From contig CAKKTE020000090.1 of the NCBI GenBank assembly GCA_920105625.2, forward strand, positions 1,526,501 through 1,590,500: DNA of 64,000 bases, given 5' to 3'. This document shows positions 33,428 through 43,217 of this stretch, piece after piece. Each line of letters opens with the position of its first letter. The stretch's first letter is position 1. A program made the translations under genes and the position numbers. This DNA comes from Clusia tigrina. Its lineage: Eukaryota; Arthropoda; Insecta; Diptera; Clusiidae. The notes beneath the pieces were generated by a model that was given only the letters and a program-made list of their open reading frames with translations, was not told the origin of the DNA and searched no databases.

Positions 33428-33590
33428 TAAGGAGCCGAGATGGTATAATATGTTCAGTCATTGTGCAGATGGCCACAAACCGTCTGACAAGGCCTGTTCA
33501 GAAGATATGTGTGCTTCCAATAGACCCGAGCGAATAGAGGACGGCTTTATGAAAGCAAAGACAAGAGGTCCTTCTCTTGCTCGCGGGGAC

Positions 33591-34237
33591 TGTATCAAAT
33601 GCAACCATGCATTTGAGTTTTCGCACATAGCGAAAATAGGTTCAGCGAGTATTTTAAAGTTTAGTTCGTTTCTGACGATGGAGCTGTGCGGTTGTGCCAA
33701 GGGGCAGTGCGTGAGAGCACAAGGAGCAGTGCGGTGCAATCTATGTACAGGGAGCTGAGCCAGGAGAGATGGCAATCTATGTGCAGGGAGCTGCGCCAGG
33801 AGAGCGTTGCGGAGCAGGGGAGGTTATACAGAGCCTATACACAGGAGCAAGTATGAGCGGTGCCACAGGTATTCGAGAGCATAGTCACGTTTAGATTATA
33901 TACGCTGACAATATTTATGTTCACATTGCATTATACATTATATATATACATAAACGTACCTATTTACACATACATATGCAGGTCCGTTCATGCATATGAG
34001 AGCAATTGAGCTAAACGCGCAATAGCTTGTGCATATTCACTAATTGTATATACTCGTACATATATATATACATGTATCGCATACATGCCGATTTATTGTT
34101 GAGCTGCATATGTATGTGCATAATTATAAGAGCAATAAAAAGTGGTTTTTCGTATGCTTTTCCACTTAAACAATTGTGTTTTTATTTAAGTCGGATTGCA
34201 GTAAGTATTGCCATAGTTTCATTGTCGATTTGATACA
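33591..34237 (+). repeat. 3' LTR of the BEL/Pao element (647 bp)
   Basis: Uninterrupted copy of the LTR, starting TGTATCAAAT after a short purine tract (GCGGGGAC) and ending ATTTGATACA. It serves as the reference that reveals the insertion in the 5' LTR. Confidence 0.93.
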
Positions 34238-34577
34238 GGGATTATTGAGTTTAGGTATTTAGTGTTCCAGTACTTTTGTTGAGAGTTGACATAGAGCTCT
34301 CTAAATTTTACCCTTGAAAATAACCCAATATCTCTTTTATTGTTCTTTTCTGTCAGTATTCTTTTATTTCTTATTGTATTAATTTATTTATTTATTTATT
34401 TATTATTTATTATTTATTACTTATTTACTTACTAATTTTTTTTATTTATCTATTTAATTAGTTGCTAGTTTAATTTAATATATCTATTTTAATATCTGAT
34501 ATATAGTTATATATTAAAAGACTTTGTCTTATGTTATAACTTTAAACAATAAATTGAATTGAAATTGAATTGAATTA
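34238..34577 (+). mobile_element. 3' end of the CR1/Jockey-group LINE, with repeat tail
   Basis: Begins with GGGAT, the duplicated target. The ORF2 frame continues for about 14 codons to TGA at 34280-34282, followed by an AT-rich 3' UTR and a tail built from TTGAA units (about 34546-34577), like the simple-repeat tails of this LINE group. Confidence 0.75.
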
Positions 34578-34880
34578 TCCATAAATATAATCGTTTTCTA
34601 ACGGGAGTGGGAAAGGTCGGCCATGAAAAAGCCCGTTTCCATTGTAAGGGCATCATTAAAACCTGATTCGGCCCGGTTTCAGGAGTGCGCCGTTATAATA
34701 CAGCCATTATACCCCTTCGTTGGGCACGGTGTCGCATGAAACCCTAGATTCAGGGGGAATAATTCTTAGTAACTGCTCCACAAAAACTGCCTTTCTGCAT
34801 GGGTGACCCTACCGGAGAGCATCTGCTCCCCGTCAGCATAGCCAGATGAGTCATTGCAGTGTAGGTGATCGTTCCTTCGT
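34578..34880. other. unassigned sequence between LINE tail and gypsy remnant
   Basis: Moderate-GC stretch containing CCCGTTTCC and GCACGGTGTCGC. It has no open frame and no motif that I recognise. It could be the end of another element. Confidence 0.3.
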
Positions 34881-35472
34881 GGGGGAACTGGAGCTTTACA
34901 ATCGGTATGCAGAAACACAGTTGCATACAGTCGTATCATAGAAAGGTTTTGGTGCAGTTCTTATGCAGAAGTTTGACGGTCAATGGTATCCTATATACTT
35001 CTGGAGCACGAAGACGTCGCCCGCGGAAGGAAACAGCATAGTTACGTGTTGGAAGTCAAAGCATAATTTCTGGCCATGCGCAGGTTCAGACATTACTTGT
35101 TGGGAATTTGTTTCACCCTGATAACATAGAGGTTGCGCAATGGATTTTTTATATACAGGACCTTAGTTAAGAGGTCTGTAACGTCATCAAGCATGCAGAC
35201 ATTTTAAACAGATACCCGTGATAAGTTTTGATGATAAAAATGCACTAAGGACGAATACATGGTAGTAGCAGAGGCCTTGAAAGCAACAGCAAATAAGAAT
35301 TTCAAGATAAAGGTTTGTTTTTTTTGTCTATAGAAATGAGCAATGATGTGTTGGTTATTCCGAAATCAATGGAATCAGAAATTATCCGAAAAGTGTAAGT
35401 ACATTTTCACATCGCATGCATTTACCAAGTTTTGCGCCTATGCTGACATTACTTAAACCCTAGAAGGGTACT

Positions 35473-35491
35473 GTGAGTAAAATTTACTCAC
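35473..35491. repeat. subterminal palindrome of the piggyBac element (one of four related sites)
   Basis: GTGAGTAAA-A-TTTACTCAC. Related copies lie at about 35647-35665 (one arm degenerate), 35691-35708 (weaker) and 37870-37888. The repetition near both ends suggests transposase-binding sites, which is inference. Confidence 0.75.
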
Positions 35492-35814
35492 ATAAGGAAT
35501 AGATTTGTTCGTAAATCAGCAGGTTGGCCACACTGAAAGTCAAGCCACTAGCAGTGCTTGTCCCACTCTGTCATTAGTCGGCTGCCGCAAGCATTGAATG
35601 GTGTTGTTTGATTTATCGCGCTTGTGGACAATTTAAAAAAAAGTTTGTGAGTAAAATTTACTTATTGGTACCCTTTACGTAGTAAATTGGGTGAGTCATA
35701 TTTACTTATCAGTAACTTACTACGTGTCTAAAAAATATATTTTGTGCTGAATTGTGACAATTATGTTTTTTTTTTTGTATTATGTTACCGTAAAGAAAAC
35801 TATAGAGCATACAA

Positions 35815-37698
35815 ATGGCACGTCGCAGGCTACCAGAACAAAATATTTTGGATGCAATACTTGAACTAGAATCTGAGGAAGAAGACAATTTGGAGTTGGA
35901 GCTTTGTAACTTTGATGAGGATTCTTGGGACAGTGTTGCAGATCCGGAATATCAACCAGAAATGGAGGAATTAAATGATGTCGAAGAAAATTTGATACAA
36001 GGAATCATAAATGCAGAAGAAGCTGAAACAGAAGAAAGGGAGGAAACACCTGGAAGCAGCAAACGTAAAAAACAGAAACTTAGTGAGGGGAGAAGAAATG
36101 AAAGGTCAGCTGCTCAAGAAATTCGTGAAACAGAAGAGGTAATTACAATTATTACACCTAGTACCAACAATCTGATCGGAAAAGATGGAAATTTTATTTG
36201 GAGTGAGGAACCTGTTGCTGCGCTAGGTCAAAAAACTCCCTCAAAAAATATTGTTCACATTCGCCCTGGCCCAACAGCAAATGCAAAAAATTCATTGTGT
36301 CCTTCCAGCTGCTTCAAACTATTTTTTACCGCAGACATATTGGAAGAGATTTTGGTTTATACAAATAAAAAAATAAACATTCAAAGGGAGAACTATAACG
36401 ATAAATCTCACGCGGTTTTGTCAAATTTGGAAATGGACGAACTTGAAGCATTTCTTGGTTTGTTAGTCTTGTCCGCTGCTCTCAAAGATAATCACTTGGC
36501 AACACATATGATGTTTGACACTACCTACTGTGGGGAAAGGTACAAGGCAACCATGCCGGAGAGAAGGTTCAAATTTATCCTAAATTGTCTAAGATTCGAT
36601 GACAAAGAAACAAGAAATGCTAGAAGAGAAATGATCAAACTAGCTCCAGTTTCTTCTATCTGGGACAAACTTCTAAAGAATTGCAGGGTCAACTATAAAC
36701 CTGGAAGCTCTATAACCATTGATGAGCAACTAGTTGGATTTAGAGGCAAATGTCCATTTAGGATGTATATTCCCTCTAAACCGAACAAGTATGGGATCAA
36801 AATTGTCATGTCTTGTGATAGCGGAACAAAGTATATGTTGGATGCCATTGTTTACCTTGGAAAAGGAAGTGTACCTCCTGCAATGGCTGCTGGTGAATAT
36901 TATGTTGTTGAACTGCTGAAAAATATAAAGGGCACCAATCGAAATGTCACGATAGACAATTGGTTTATGAGTGTACCACTCATTCAACGTCTCCGTCTTG
37001 AATACAAAATAACATCTGTTGGCACAATAAAAAAAAATAAACCACAATTGCCTATTGAAGCTACAGATATAAAGTTTCAAAAACGAGCCGCATCCACTTC
37101 ATTGTTTATATTACATGAGGATTTGACAGTTGTATCATACAAGCCCAATAATAATAAACTTGTATTATTGGCGTCTAGTATGCACAGTACGGGTAGTATT
37201 CATGAGACCACTGGAAAACCAGAAATAGTGCATTTGTAGAACTCAACAAAAGGAGGAGTTGACAGTTTTGATCAGATGTGCCAAAACATTAACCATGGCA
37301 GGAAAACCAGAAGGTGACCTCTAGCATTTTTCCAAAATATGATGAACATAGCTGCAATAAACGCATACATCGTTTACGCGCACAACATGTGTAGCCGTGG
37401 GCAAAAGCCAGAATCCCGACTTAATTTTATGTTATCTCTACACAAGGAGTTAACGGAAGGATTTCAAAGGAAAAGATTAGCAACTAATACAAACATGAGT
37501 CTGGCGTTGAAAAAATCCATTCAAAATATTGTAGGCACAAGCCAAGAGGCCCATAGTGCCGGAGAAGACCAAAAGGGGCCAAGAAAGTACTGTAATTTTT
37601 GTAGTTATACCAAACGTAGATACACCACAACTTATTGCAATTGTGGATTAGCTATTTGCGGTGAACATGCACAAGAAAAGTGCCCTGACTGTGCTTGA
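35815..37698 (+). pseudogene. piggyBac transposase with two in-frame stops
   Basis: TTAA-specific transposase of the DDE_Tnp_1_7 (piggyBac) family. ATG at 35815. An acidic N-terminus (first about 100 codons, rich in Glu/Asp) is followed by the catalytic core with TIDEQLVGFRG (first Asp), TIDNWF (second Asp) and GGVDSFDQ (third Asp, codon 37261-37263). The C-terminal Cys-rich domain (CNFC, CNCGLAIC, CPDC) ends in TGA at 37696. TAG at 37237-37239 and TGA at 37315-37317 are the only disruptions; the frame is otherwise continuous over about 627 codons. The first stop falls eight codons before the third Asp, so any product would lack activity. Confidence 0.92.
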
Positions 37699-38239
37699 AA
37701 AATTTTTATGTATTCATAATCGTCAAAAATCAATAATAAAGTATTATTTTTGCTTATTTTATATATTTTAATAAAAAATTACACTTATATTATATGCTGG
37801 CTTTCAATTTTTTTCATTTAAAACTACTACTTTACAAAATAAACCAGATAATAACGTAAAAATTCTGAAGTGAGTAAAATTTACTCATCGGTACCTATAA
37901 GCGCCTACAATTTAACCGTACCCTTCTAGGGTTAATATTATCTACAGCGGGCGTACCCAGGGGAAATAGCCAAATTGAAAGACGAAACAGAGTCACACTG
38001 GCAGTTCTGGGTAAAATATCAGTCGACGACGCAACAAAGTGCTATAAACCGTAGGCGAGGTGCTAAAGGCGATTAATTCATGTGTGCCCAGATCAACAAA
38101 GAAGGCGCCGATCGAATTGATTTTTGGCGTAACGATGAAGGTGAATGTATTGAATAGTCAGTCGTCGTTGATTTGTCGTGCTAGAGGTTGAAAACGTTGC
38201 CGATTATCGCGTTTGTGTGACTGAATTGCTTTTTCGTCT

Positions 38240-38737
38240 ATTCTAATTGTATTTCATATTGTATTATATTATAATATACATCTTACATTATTATAAACAT
38301 CTTACATACATACGAATCTGATACGCACATACATGTGTGTATCAGATTCTTTTCTACTGATTCACATGCGTGTCGAAAGGTTTTGCAAAGAAGTAAGATT
38401 CATATTGATTGATCTTTGGGAAGCAAGTAAGCGCTTGTAGGGTAGGCAAAATATGCGTAGACACCTGAAATTATTAGTAGCTTGATTTTTGAACGTCTTG
38501 TTGCAGGTTTTTGGTATGTATATATTTCTATAAGATTCATATATATGGTTACTGCAACAACAAGATGCACTAGCTGTGGCAGCCTGGGTTTATAAAATTG
38601 ATTTTAACTTGCGTATACAGAGCCCGTGGCTTCAGATTTTTACCAAATCCACAGGTATACTAACTCACCCTGACAGTCACTAGTTTAAAGTTTTTACCGA
38701 CTCTACTGGGATATCTCGACATATAGCTAGGGACTAC
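38240..38737. other. AT-rich unassigned segment with one palindrome
   Basis: No open frame was recognised. It contains an 11-bp perfect inverted repeat, GAATCTGATAC (38314-38324) and GTATCAGATTC (38339-38349), around a 14-base loop. It lies between the gypsy integrase remnant and an LTR-like segment, so it may be 3' untranslated sequence of that gypsy element. Confidence 0.4.
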
Positions 38738-39100
38738 TGTCATGACTGTATTTGTCTAGGGTAGAACTCAGCGGCTCCCTGGGGTCGCCGAAATTAATTA
38801 CTGATATTCGTTTGTGTAATAATTTTTATATGTATCCTTTATTTATTTTATTAAATATAATAAATATTTTACTTGTTAATATTAAACTACTCTTACACTA
38901 CGTTCTGTTTGTTTCTTAATGTTGTTTGTATTCGGTGTTCGCGATGGTCTCTACGAGAGTCTATAATAAAAAATCTTATGGATAATAACCATAGGCACCG
39001 GAACGAAAAAGTAAACGAGTTGCTATATTTAGAAGAAATCACCAGACGCCGCTTGAAGAGAACTCGATCAAACTACTAGGAAAATCAACCTAGATAGATA
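38738..39100 (+). repeat. LTR-like segment related to the solo LTR at 43218
   Basis: Starts TGTCATGACTG and contains GGGTAGAACTCAGCGGCTCC. The solo LTR at 43218 starts TGTAACGACTC and has GGGTAGACTCAGCGGCTTCC at nearly the same distance from its end. Both are followed by AT-rich DNA with TTTATTTATTT. Its position downstream of the gypsy integrase remnant would suit a 3' LTR. The right end is not defined. Confidence 0.45.
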
Positions 39101-39350
39101 TGTTTGATCAAAATGTATATGGGTAGAAATACCTTTTAAAATTTTTATTTAAATTATTATTAGTGTATCACTCTTTGACACTGCCCACACTGTGATTTAT
39201 ATTAATTTCCTATCAAATTGTCAAATCATGTACTAGTTGTCAATATATTGGGGACAGATGTATGAAATAAAAGTGAAATAAAAAAAAAAGTTATAGATCT
39301 CAATAAAAAAATATAAATAAAATTACACGATTTGAAAATGCACGTGTTCA
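39100..39350. other. AT-rich spacer without recognisable content
   Basis: Low-complexity AT-rich DNA. The end of the RTE-type LINE lies just to the right. Nothing else was recognised. Confidence 0.4.
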
Positions 39351-41545
39351 GACAAGCGCACGTTGACGCCACTTGTAAACAGTGAGTGCAGCGAGATCTT
39401 CCTGAACTTGTTCCTTTCATCGTAACGGTGGTTTTCCCCTTCTGCGCCGCCAACCCGGTGGCATCGATTCAAACACTTTTTTGTTTAGCCAACGCAGCTG
39501 CTTTTACAGCTCGTCTTCCCATCTGATTCGATATCTCCGCAGACCTAGATCCTTCGAAGAATTTTTTTCTCGAACGCCCCTAATTAATGCCTCTTAGCGA
39601 TGATGATGTTTGTCCAGGTTTCGGCACCCTACTGCAGGATGGGAATGATAGGGATTTATAGAGCGTGATTCTCTTTCGTCGAGAGATGGCTCTGCTTTTG
39701 AATTGCCTACTGAGCCCGAAGTAACACCTGTTTGCAAGAGAAATTCTTCGCTTAATCTCCATGCTGACATCGTTCGTGGTGTTGATGAAGGTTCCAAGAT
39801 AATCGAAGCTCTTTACAACTTCAAAGTTGGAATCGCTCACATTGACATGTTGTCCAAGACGTTGGGACTCTTTGTGTGTTGACAGCAGATACTTCGTTTT
39901 GCCCTCTTTCACAGCTAAACCCACTCGCCTTGCTCCTCTGTCCAAAGCAGAAAATGCAGGTCCTTTCCTCCTTCACTGAACTGGTGCTTACGATGCTGTG
40001 GAAGGCTTTGAAGTCGACAAAACAGTGGTGCTTGTCAATTTGTTTCTCTAGGGTCTTTCCAGGATTTGGCGGAGTGTGGAGATTTGGTTGATGGTGCCTT
40101 TGCCAGGTCTACAGCCACACTGATAAGGCCCAAGCAGTTTGTTGAATATGGAAGTACGCTTGAGAGGTCCTTGTATGCGATGTTCAGAATGCGAATCCGG
40201 CTGTAGTTGGCACAGACTGCCGGGTCACTCTTCTTGTGTATTGCGCAGAGCCAACTTAGTTCTTAGTTGCTGGGCATGCATTCTTCCCACCATAGTATGC
40301 AGATAGCGGGTTCATGCATCTCGTAAGCTCATGGCCTTTAAAATCTCCGCCGGTATACCATCGACTCGCGCGGTTTTTTTTGTTCTTGAGCCGCTTGATA
40401 GCTAATAAGAACTCGTCATAGTCGGGTAGTGTTACATCATTTTCGTCATCAGCAACTATGGGATCGCATTCATCTTTATTATTATTGTTAGTGCTGTCGC
40501 CATTCAACTACTTCGAGAAGTGTTCCCTCCATAACGTAAGTACGCTTTGGACGTCACTGGACTCTTGTTTTTGACTCTCGAATACTAGCCTTTTTACGCC
40601 TAAAAATACGCTTCTCTTCCTTCCTTTTTTACCTATATCGCTCCTTAGCAGCTCGCGTTACAACCGATCGCATGGTGGCTCGATATGATGCGTATTTTCT
40701 GTGGCGGCGTTGCTATACTCTTTGTCCTACCAGCTATTTTTCTTCGGGCGGTGATAGCCAATCACCTCTTCAGCGGTCGTGCGCATGGAGCGGGAGAGGA
40801 GCGTCCATTGCGCGCATATATTGAATATATATTTTCTGCCAAACTGAGGCGGGTGCGAACCGTAGCTGCAACTAGATAATGGTTAGAGTCAATCAATGTT
40901 GGCATCTCGGATTATACGAACGTCTTATATGCTGGAAGCTTGCCTACCGTCGATCACAACGTGATCAAATTGGTTTCTGGTTCTTTGATCAGGGGAGTTG
41001 TGAATATTGGGATTTTCGAATCCAGTGCCTTTCACTACCAGGTTACGTTCTGTGGCGAAGTCGATCAGCTACAAACCGTTTTCTGATGTCTGCTCGTGGA
41101 GCCTGAACTTACCGACGGTTAGTCCCAAAATCCCCTCTTTGCCCACCTTGGCGTTGAAATCACTTCGCACGACATCGTGGCGGGTCAGCGATCGTAATTT
41201 TTTGTCGAGTCGATCGTAGAACGCATCCTTGGTCGTTTCGTTCTTCTCATCCGTTGGAGCATGTGCGCAGATTAGGCTAATATTGACTACATCGCCAGCC
41301 GGTCGTCCATTGGTGTAAATTCTAGGAGTTAATTTTGCAGTTTTTGGCCGACCACAAAACCTACATGGCGGATGTAGTAGACGTCACAGGAAGCATTTTT
41401 AGAGCATCCTTGTCTCGTCCATCGCATTTCCTGGAGTGCGGTGATATCAGCCTTCTTTCTTTCGAGGATATCACCCAGCTGGACACCTTCCCTATTAATT
41501 GAACGGACGTTCCATGTGCATATCCTTAAATCTTCTTCCCTATAA
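39350..41545 (-). pseudogene. RTE-type LINE ORF2 (endonuclease and RT), broken
   Basis: Minus-strand LINE of the type often annotated in insects as craniofacial-development-protein-2-like. Endonuclease (about 41535-40830): TALQEMRWT, then APTDEKNE and DFNAKVGKEG. RT start with AIKRLKNKKNRAS near 40390; then YQCGCRPGKGT near 40100. The palm block with the YADD box is missing: FVDFKAFHSI near 40000 is followed almost directly by GLAVKEGKTKYL and FDYLGTFIN (39780-39900). The C-terminal block RRRRGKPPLR near 39430-39450 is normal. Many frameshifts. The sequence between 41545 and about 41820 is probably its 5' region, with no clear ORF. Confidence 0.75.
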
Positions 41546-41879
41546 CATGTATAGGAGTGGTCGTCACAGTTTCTGAGGCTTCTTTAACTTTTTCATTGGA
41601 ACGGTTTCTTCCGTGGTGGGTTTCAAGACCAAAGCACAACCGTAAACTACGAATTTTTTTAATGAGTGGTGGTATCCCGCTTCGGGTGGTGGACGCTACC
41701 ATTGGTACCTATATTATTCCTCTGTCACCTTACCTGAAGTGCTCTCTCTTTAGCTCTTTAGCCTCACCTAAGAACCCACATAGGTAGCATAGGTTGCCCA
41801 GGGTTAACCGCATGGAGATGAGATTAGAAAGATTTAAGAGGCATAAGCTCTTAGTAGCAGAAACAAAATTTGTCACAAT

Positions 41880-42005
41880 CAGTCAACATTTTTCTAATCC
41901 AAGTTTTTGAGCTCTGTATAACTCTGTGTCCTCAATTTACGTTAAAAGTATTATTATATATATAATTATACACATATTAGATAATTATAATATTAAATTT
42001 ATTAA

Positions 42006-42042
<37 letters not shown>

Positions 42043-42045
42043 TAC
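41880..42045. repeat. AT-rich stretch ending in a (TTA)n microsatellite, the (TAA)n tail of the I-type LINE
   Basis: TTA is repeated about 11-12 times near 42003-42039. On the minus strand this reads (TAA)n and directly follows the 3' end of the I-type LINE, matching the TAA-repeat tail of Drosophila I elements. Confidence 0.7.
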
Positions 42046-42079
42046 AATTAAAATTATAATTAAGAAAGCACTAGCTGCC

Positions 42080-43213
42080 AGGGCTATCCAGGGCTTTTGA
42101 TTAAATTAATCTTCTTGTCTAGTTCAATTAGCAATTGCTTTATATCCACAATTGGTTCAGAGCAGTTAGTCGTGTTTTTTGCGCCTTCAAATACTGATAG
42201 GCTGTCAGTGCATATTACGATTTTTTTTTTTTGAGGGTTTGGTTAGAAGCAAGGCTGTTATAGTTGCTTGTACTTCTGTGTCAAATGCGCTGGCAGCAGG
42301 TGGGAGTAATCTATGGCTCCTCGTGGTGCCATTTGCGTCCACTACAGCGAATGCTGCGCCATCGTTTGATTTGGAGCCATCCGTAAAAAGCAGTTCCCAT
42401 ACTTTTTCTATTAGGAGTTGGACTGCCTCCATGTACAACTGTCTGTATACCGAAGAATTTGTATGCTCTTTATGGTGTGAAATAAGATTAGTAATAAATG
42501 TATTGTTATTCAGTGACCAAGGTGGATATTTTGTGGCTGGAGTAGGCATCGGTCTTATATCTAGATGAGCTTGAGTTACCAGATCCAGTATTTCGTTAAT
42601 AGCAGATTTATGCTTCAGGGGACGCTTCCGTGACTTCAGCAATTGAATCTCTTTGGAGAGCACTGAGTTGTTATTACTATAAAGTTTAGGAATTTGGCGG
42701 CATCTAATAAACAGTAACCGATCCTCAATGCGGGTGAATCCTCCTTCGGCAAGTAAGTTGACAGTACGTGTAGTTTTAAACGCACGAAGACTTCGTCTGA
42801 TGGCGGCATGGTAGGGTGATTTAATTCGCATTAATGAGCTTTTAGAGCATTTTCCGTATATGGAAAGGCCATAGTCGATCTTGGATAGTATTGTCAGTTC
42901 TGTTATATTAAGTAGTGTGTTTGTATGTACATGACTTTTATAAGATGATAAATACTTAACTATGTTTAACCTGGCAACTAGGCTTTTTCTTAAGCTATTA
43001 CAATGTTCTCTGAAATAATTTTTACAGTCAAATACTAAACCTAATATTTTAAGAGTATTTACATTTATAATAGTGTGGGTATTATGTTTAATGTTAATAG
43101 GATTGCAGTTATGTTTCTGGCAAACGTGCAAGTGCTTGCACTTATTTATTGCAATTTTAGCGCCAGAATTCTAGGACAAATGATCGATTGTTGCTAATGC
43201 AATATCGAAGTTG
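42080..43213 (-). pseudogene. I-type LINE RT thumb and RNase H domain
   Basis: Follows the solo LTR on the minus strand. NSGAKIAINKCKH near 43130-43170 and LGLVFDCKNYFREH mark the end of RT. RNase H starts LLFTDGSKSNDGAAF near 42370-42400 (first Asp), with TEVQATITALL (Glu) near 42270 and TDSLSVFEGA near 42190 (Asp). The domain stops at about 42085 with SPG in place of the usual W.PGH, so the His-containing end is missing. A frame change near 42205-42230 coincides with a poly-T run. Confidence 0.75.
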
Positions 43214-43217
43214 GTAA

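Larger units (their letters stand above)
23766..34237 (+). mobile_element. BEL/Pao LTR retrotransposon with both LTRs and GGGAT target duplication
   Basis: The LTRs begin TGTATCAAAT and end with GATACA; in the 3' LTR the ends TGTATCAAAT/ATTTGATACA are exact inverted repeats. GGGAT flanks the element on both sides (23761-23765 and 34238-34242), the 5-bp duplication expected for BEL/Pao. The internal order is primer binding site, repeat-rich leader, gag, RT, integrase (BEL order). The two LTRs differ by only about two substitutions and one 4-base indel once the inserted DNA transposon is removed. Even so, gag and pol are heavily broken and RNase H is deleted. Confidence 0.93.
35457..37931 (+). 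mobile_element. piggyBac-type DNA transposon with TTAA duplication
   Basis: TTAA occurs at 35453-35456 and 37932-37935. The ends are inverted repeats CCCTAGAAGGGTAC/GTACCCTTCTAGGG, and CCCTAGAA is the classic piggyBac terminus. The left side has one extra A between TTAA and CCC. Length is about 2475 bp, close to the canonical element. Subterminal palindromes based on GTGAGTAAA/TTTACTCAC occur on both sides. Confidence 0.93.
34880..38240 (+). mobile_element. Ty3/gypsy pol remnant, split by piggyBac
   Basis: Left part (34880-35452): decayed RNase H (GAVLMQ-like and RRFRHYLLG blocks in different frames near 34955-35110), the HADILNRYP end near 35190-35220, and LVIPKSMESEIIRKV near 35352-35396, which is the start of the connection to integrase. 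Right part (37936-38240): an integrase C-terminal block containing APIELIFGV near 38105. The middle of integrase is missing, so a deletion preceded or accompanied the piggyBac insertion. Confidence 0.6.

Noticed and set aside
35815..37698. Domesticated piggyBac (host gene)
   Set aside because: Intact TTAA-flanked ends plus two in-frame stops indicate a degraded transposon, not a conserved host gene.
39226..39453. 75-codon minus-strand frame as a small gene
   Set aside because: Its N-terminal half is out-of-frame RTE ORF2 C-terminal sequence and the rest is AT-rich spacer.
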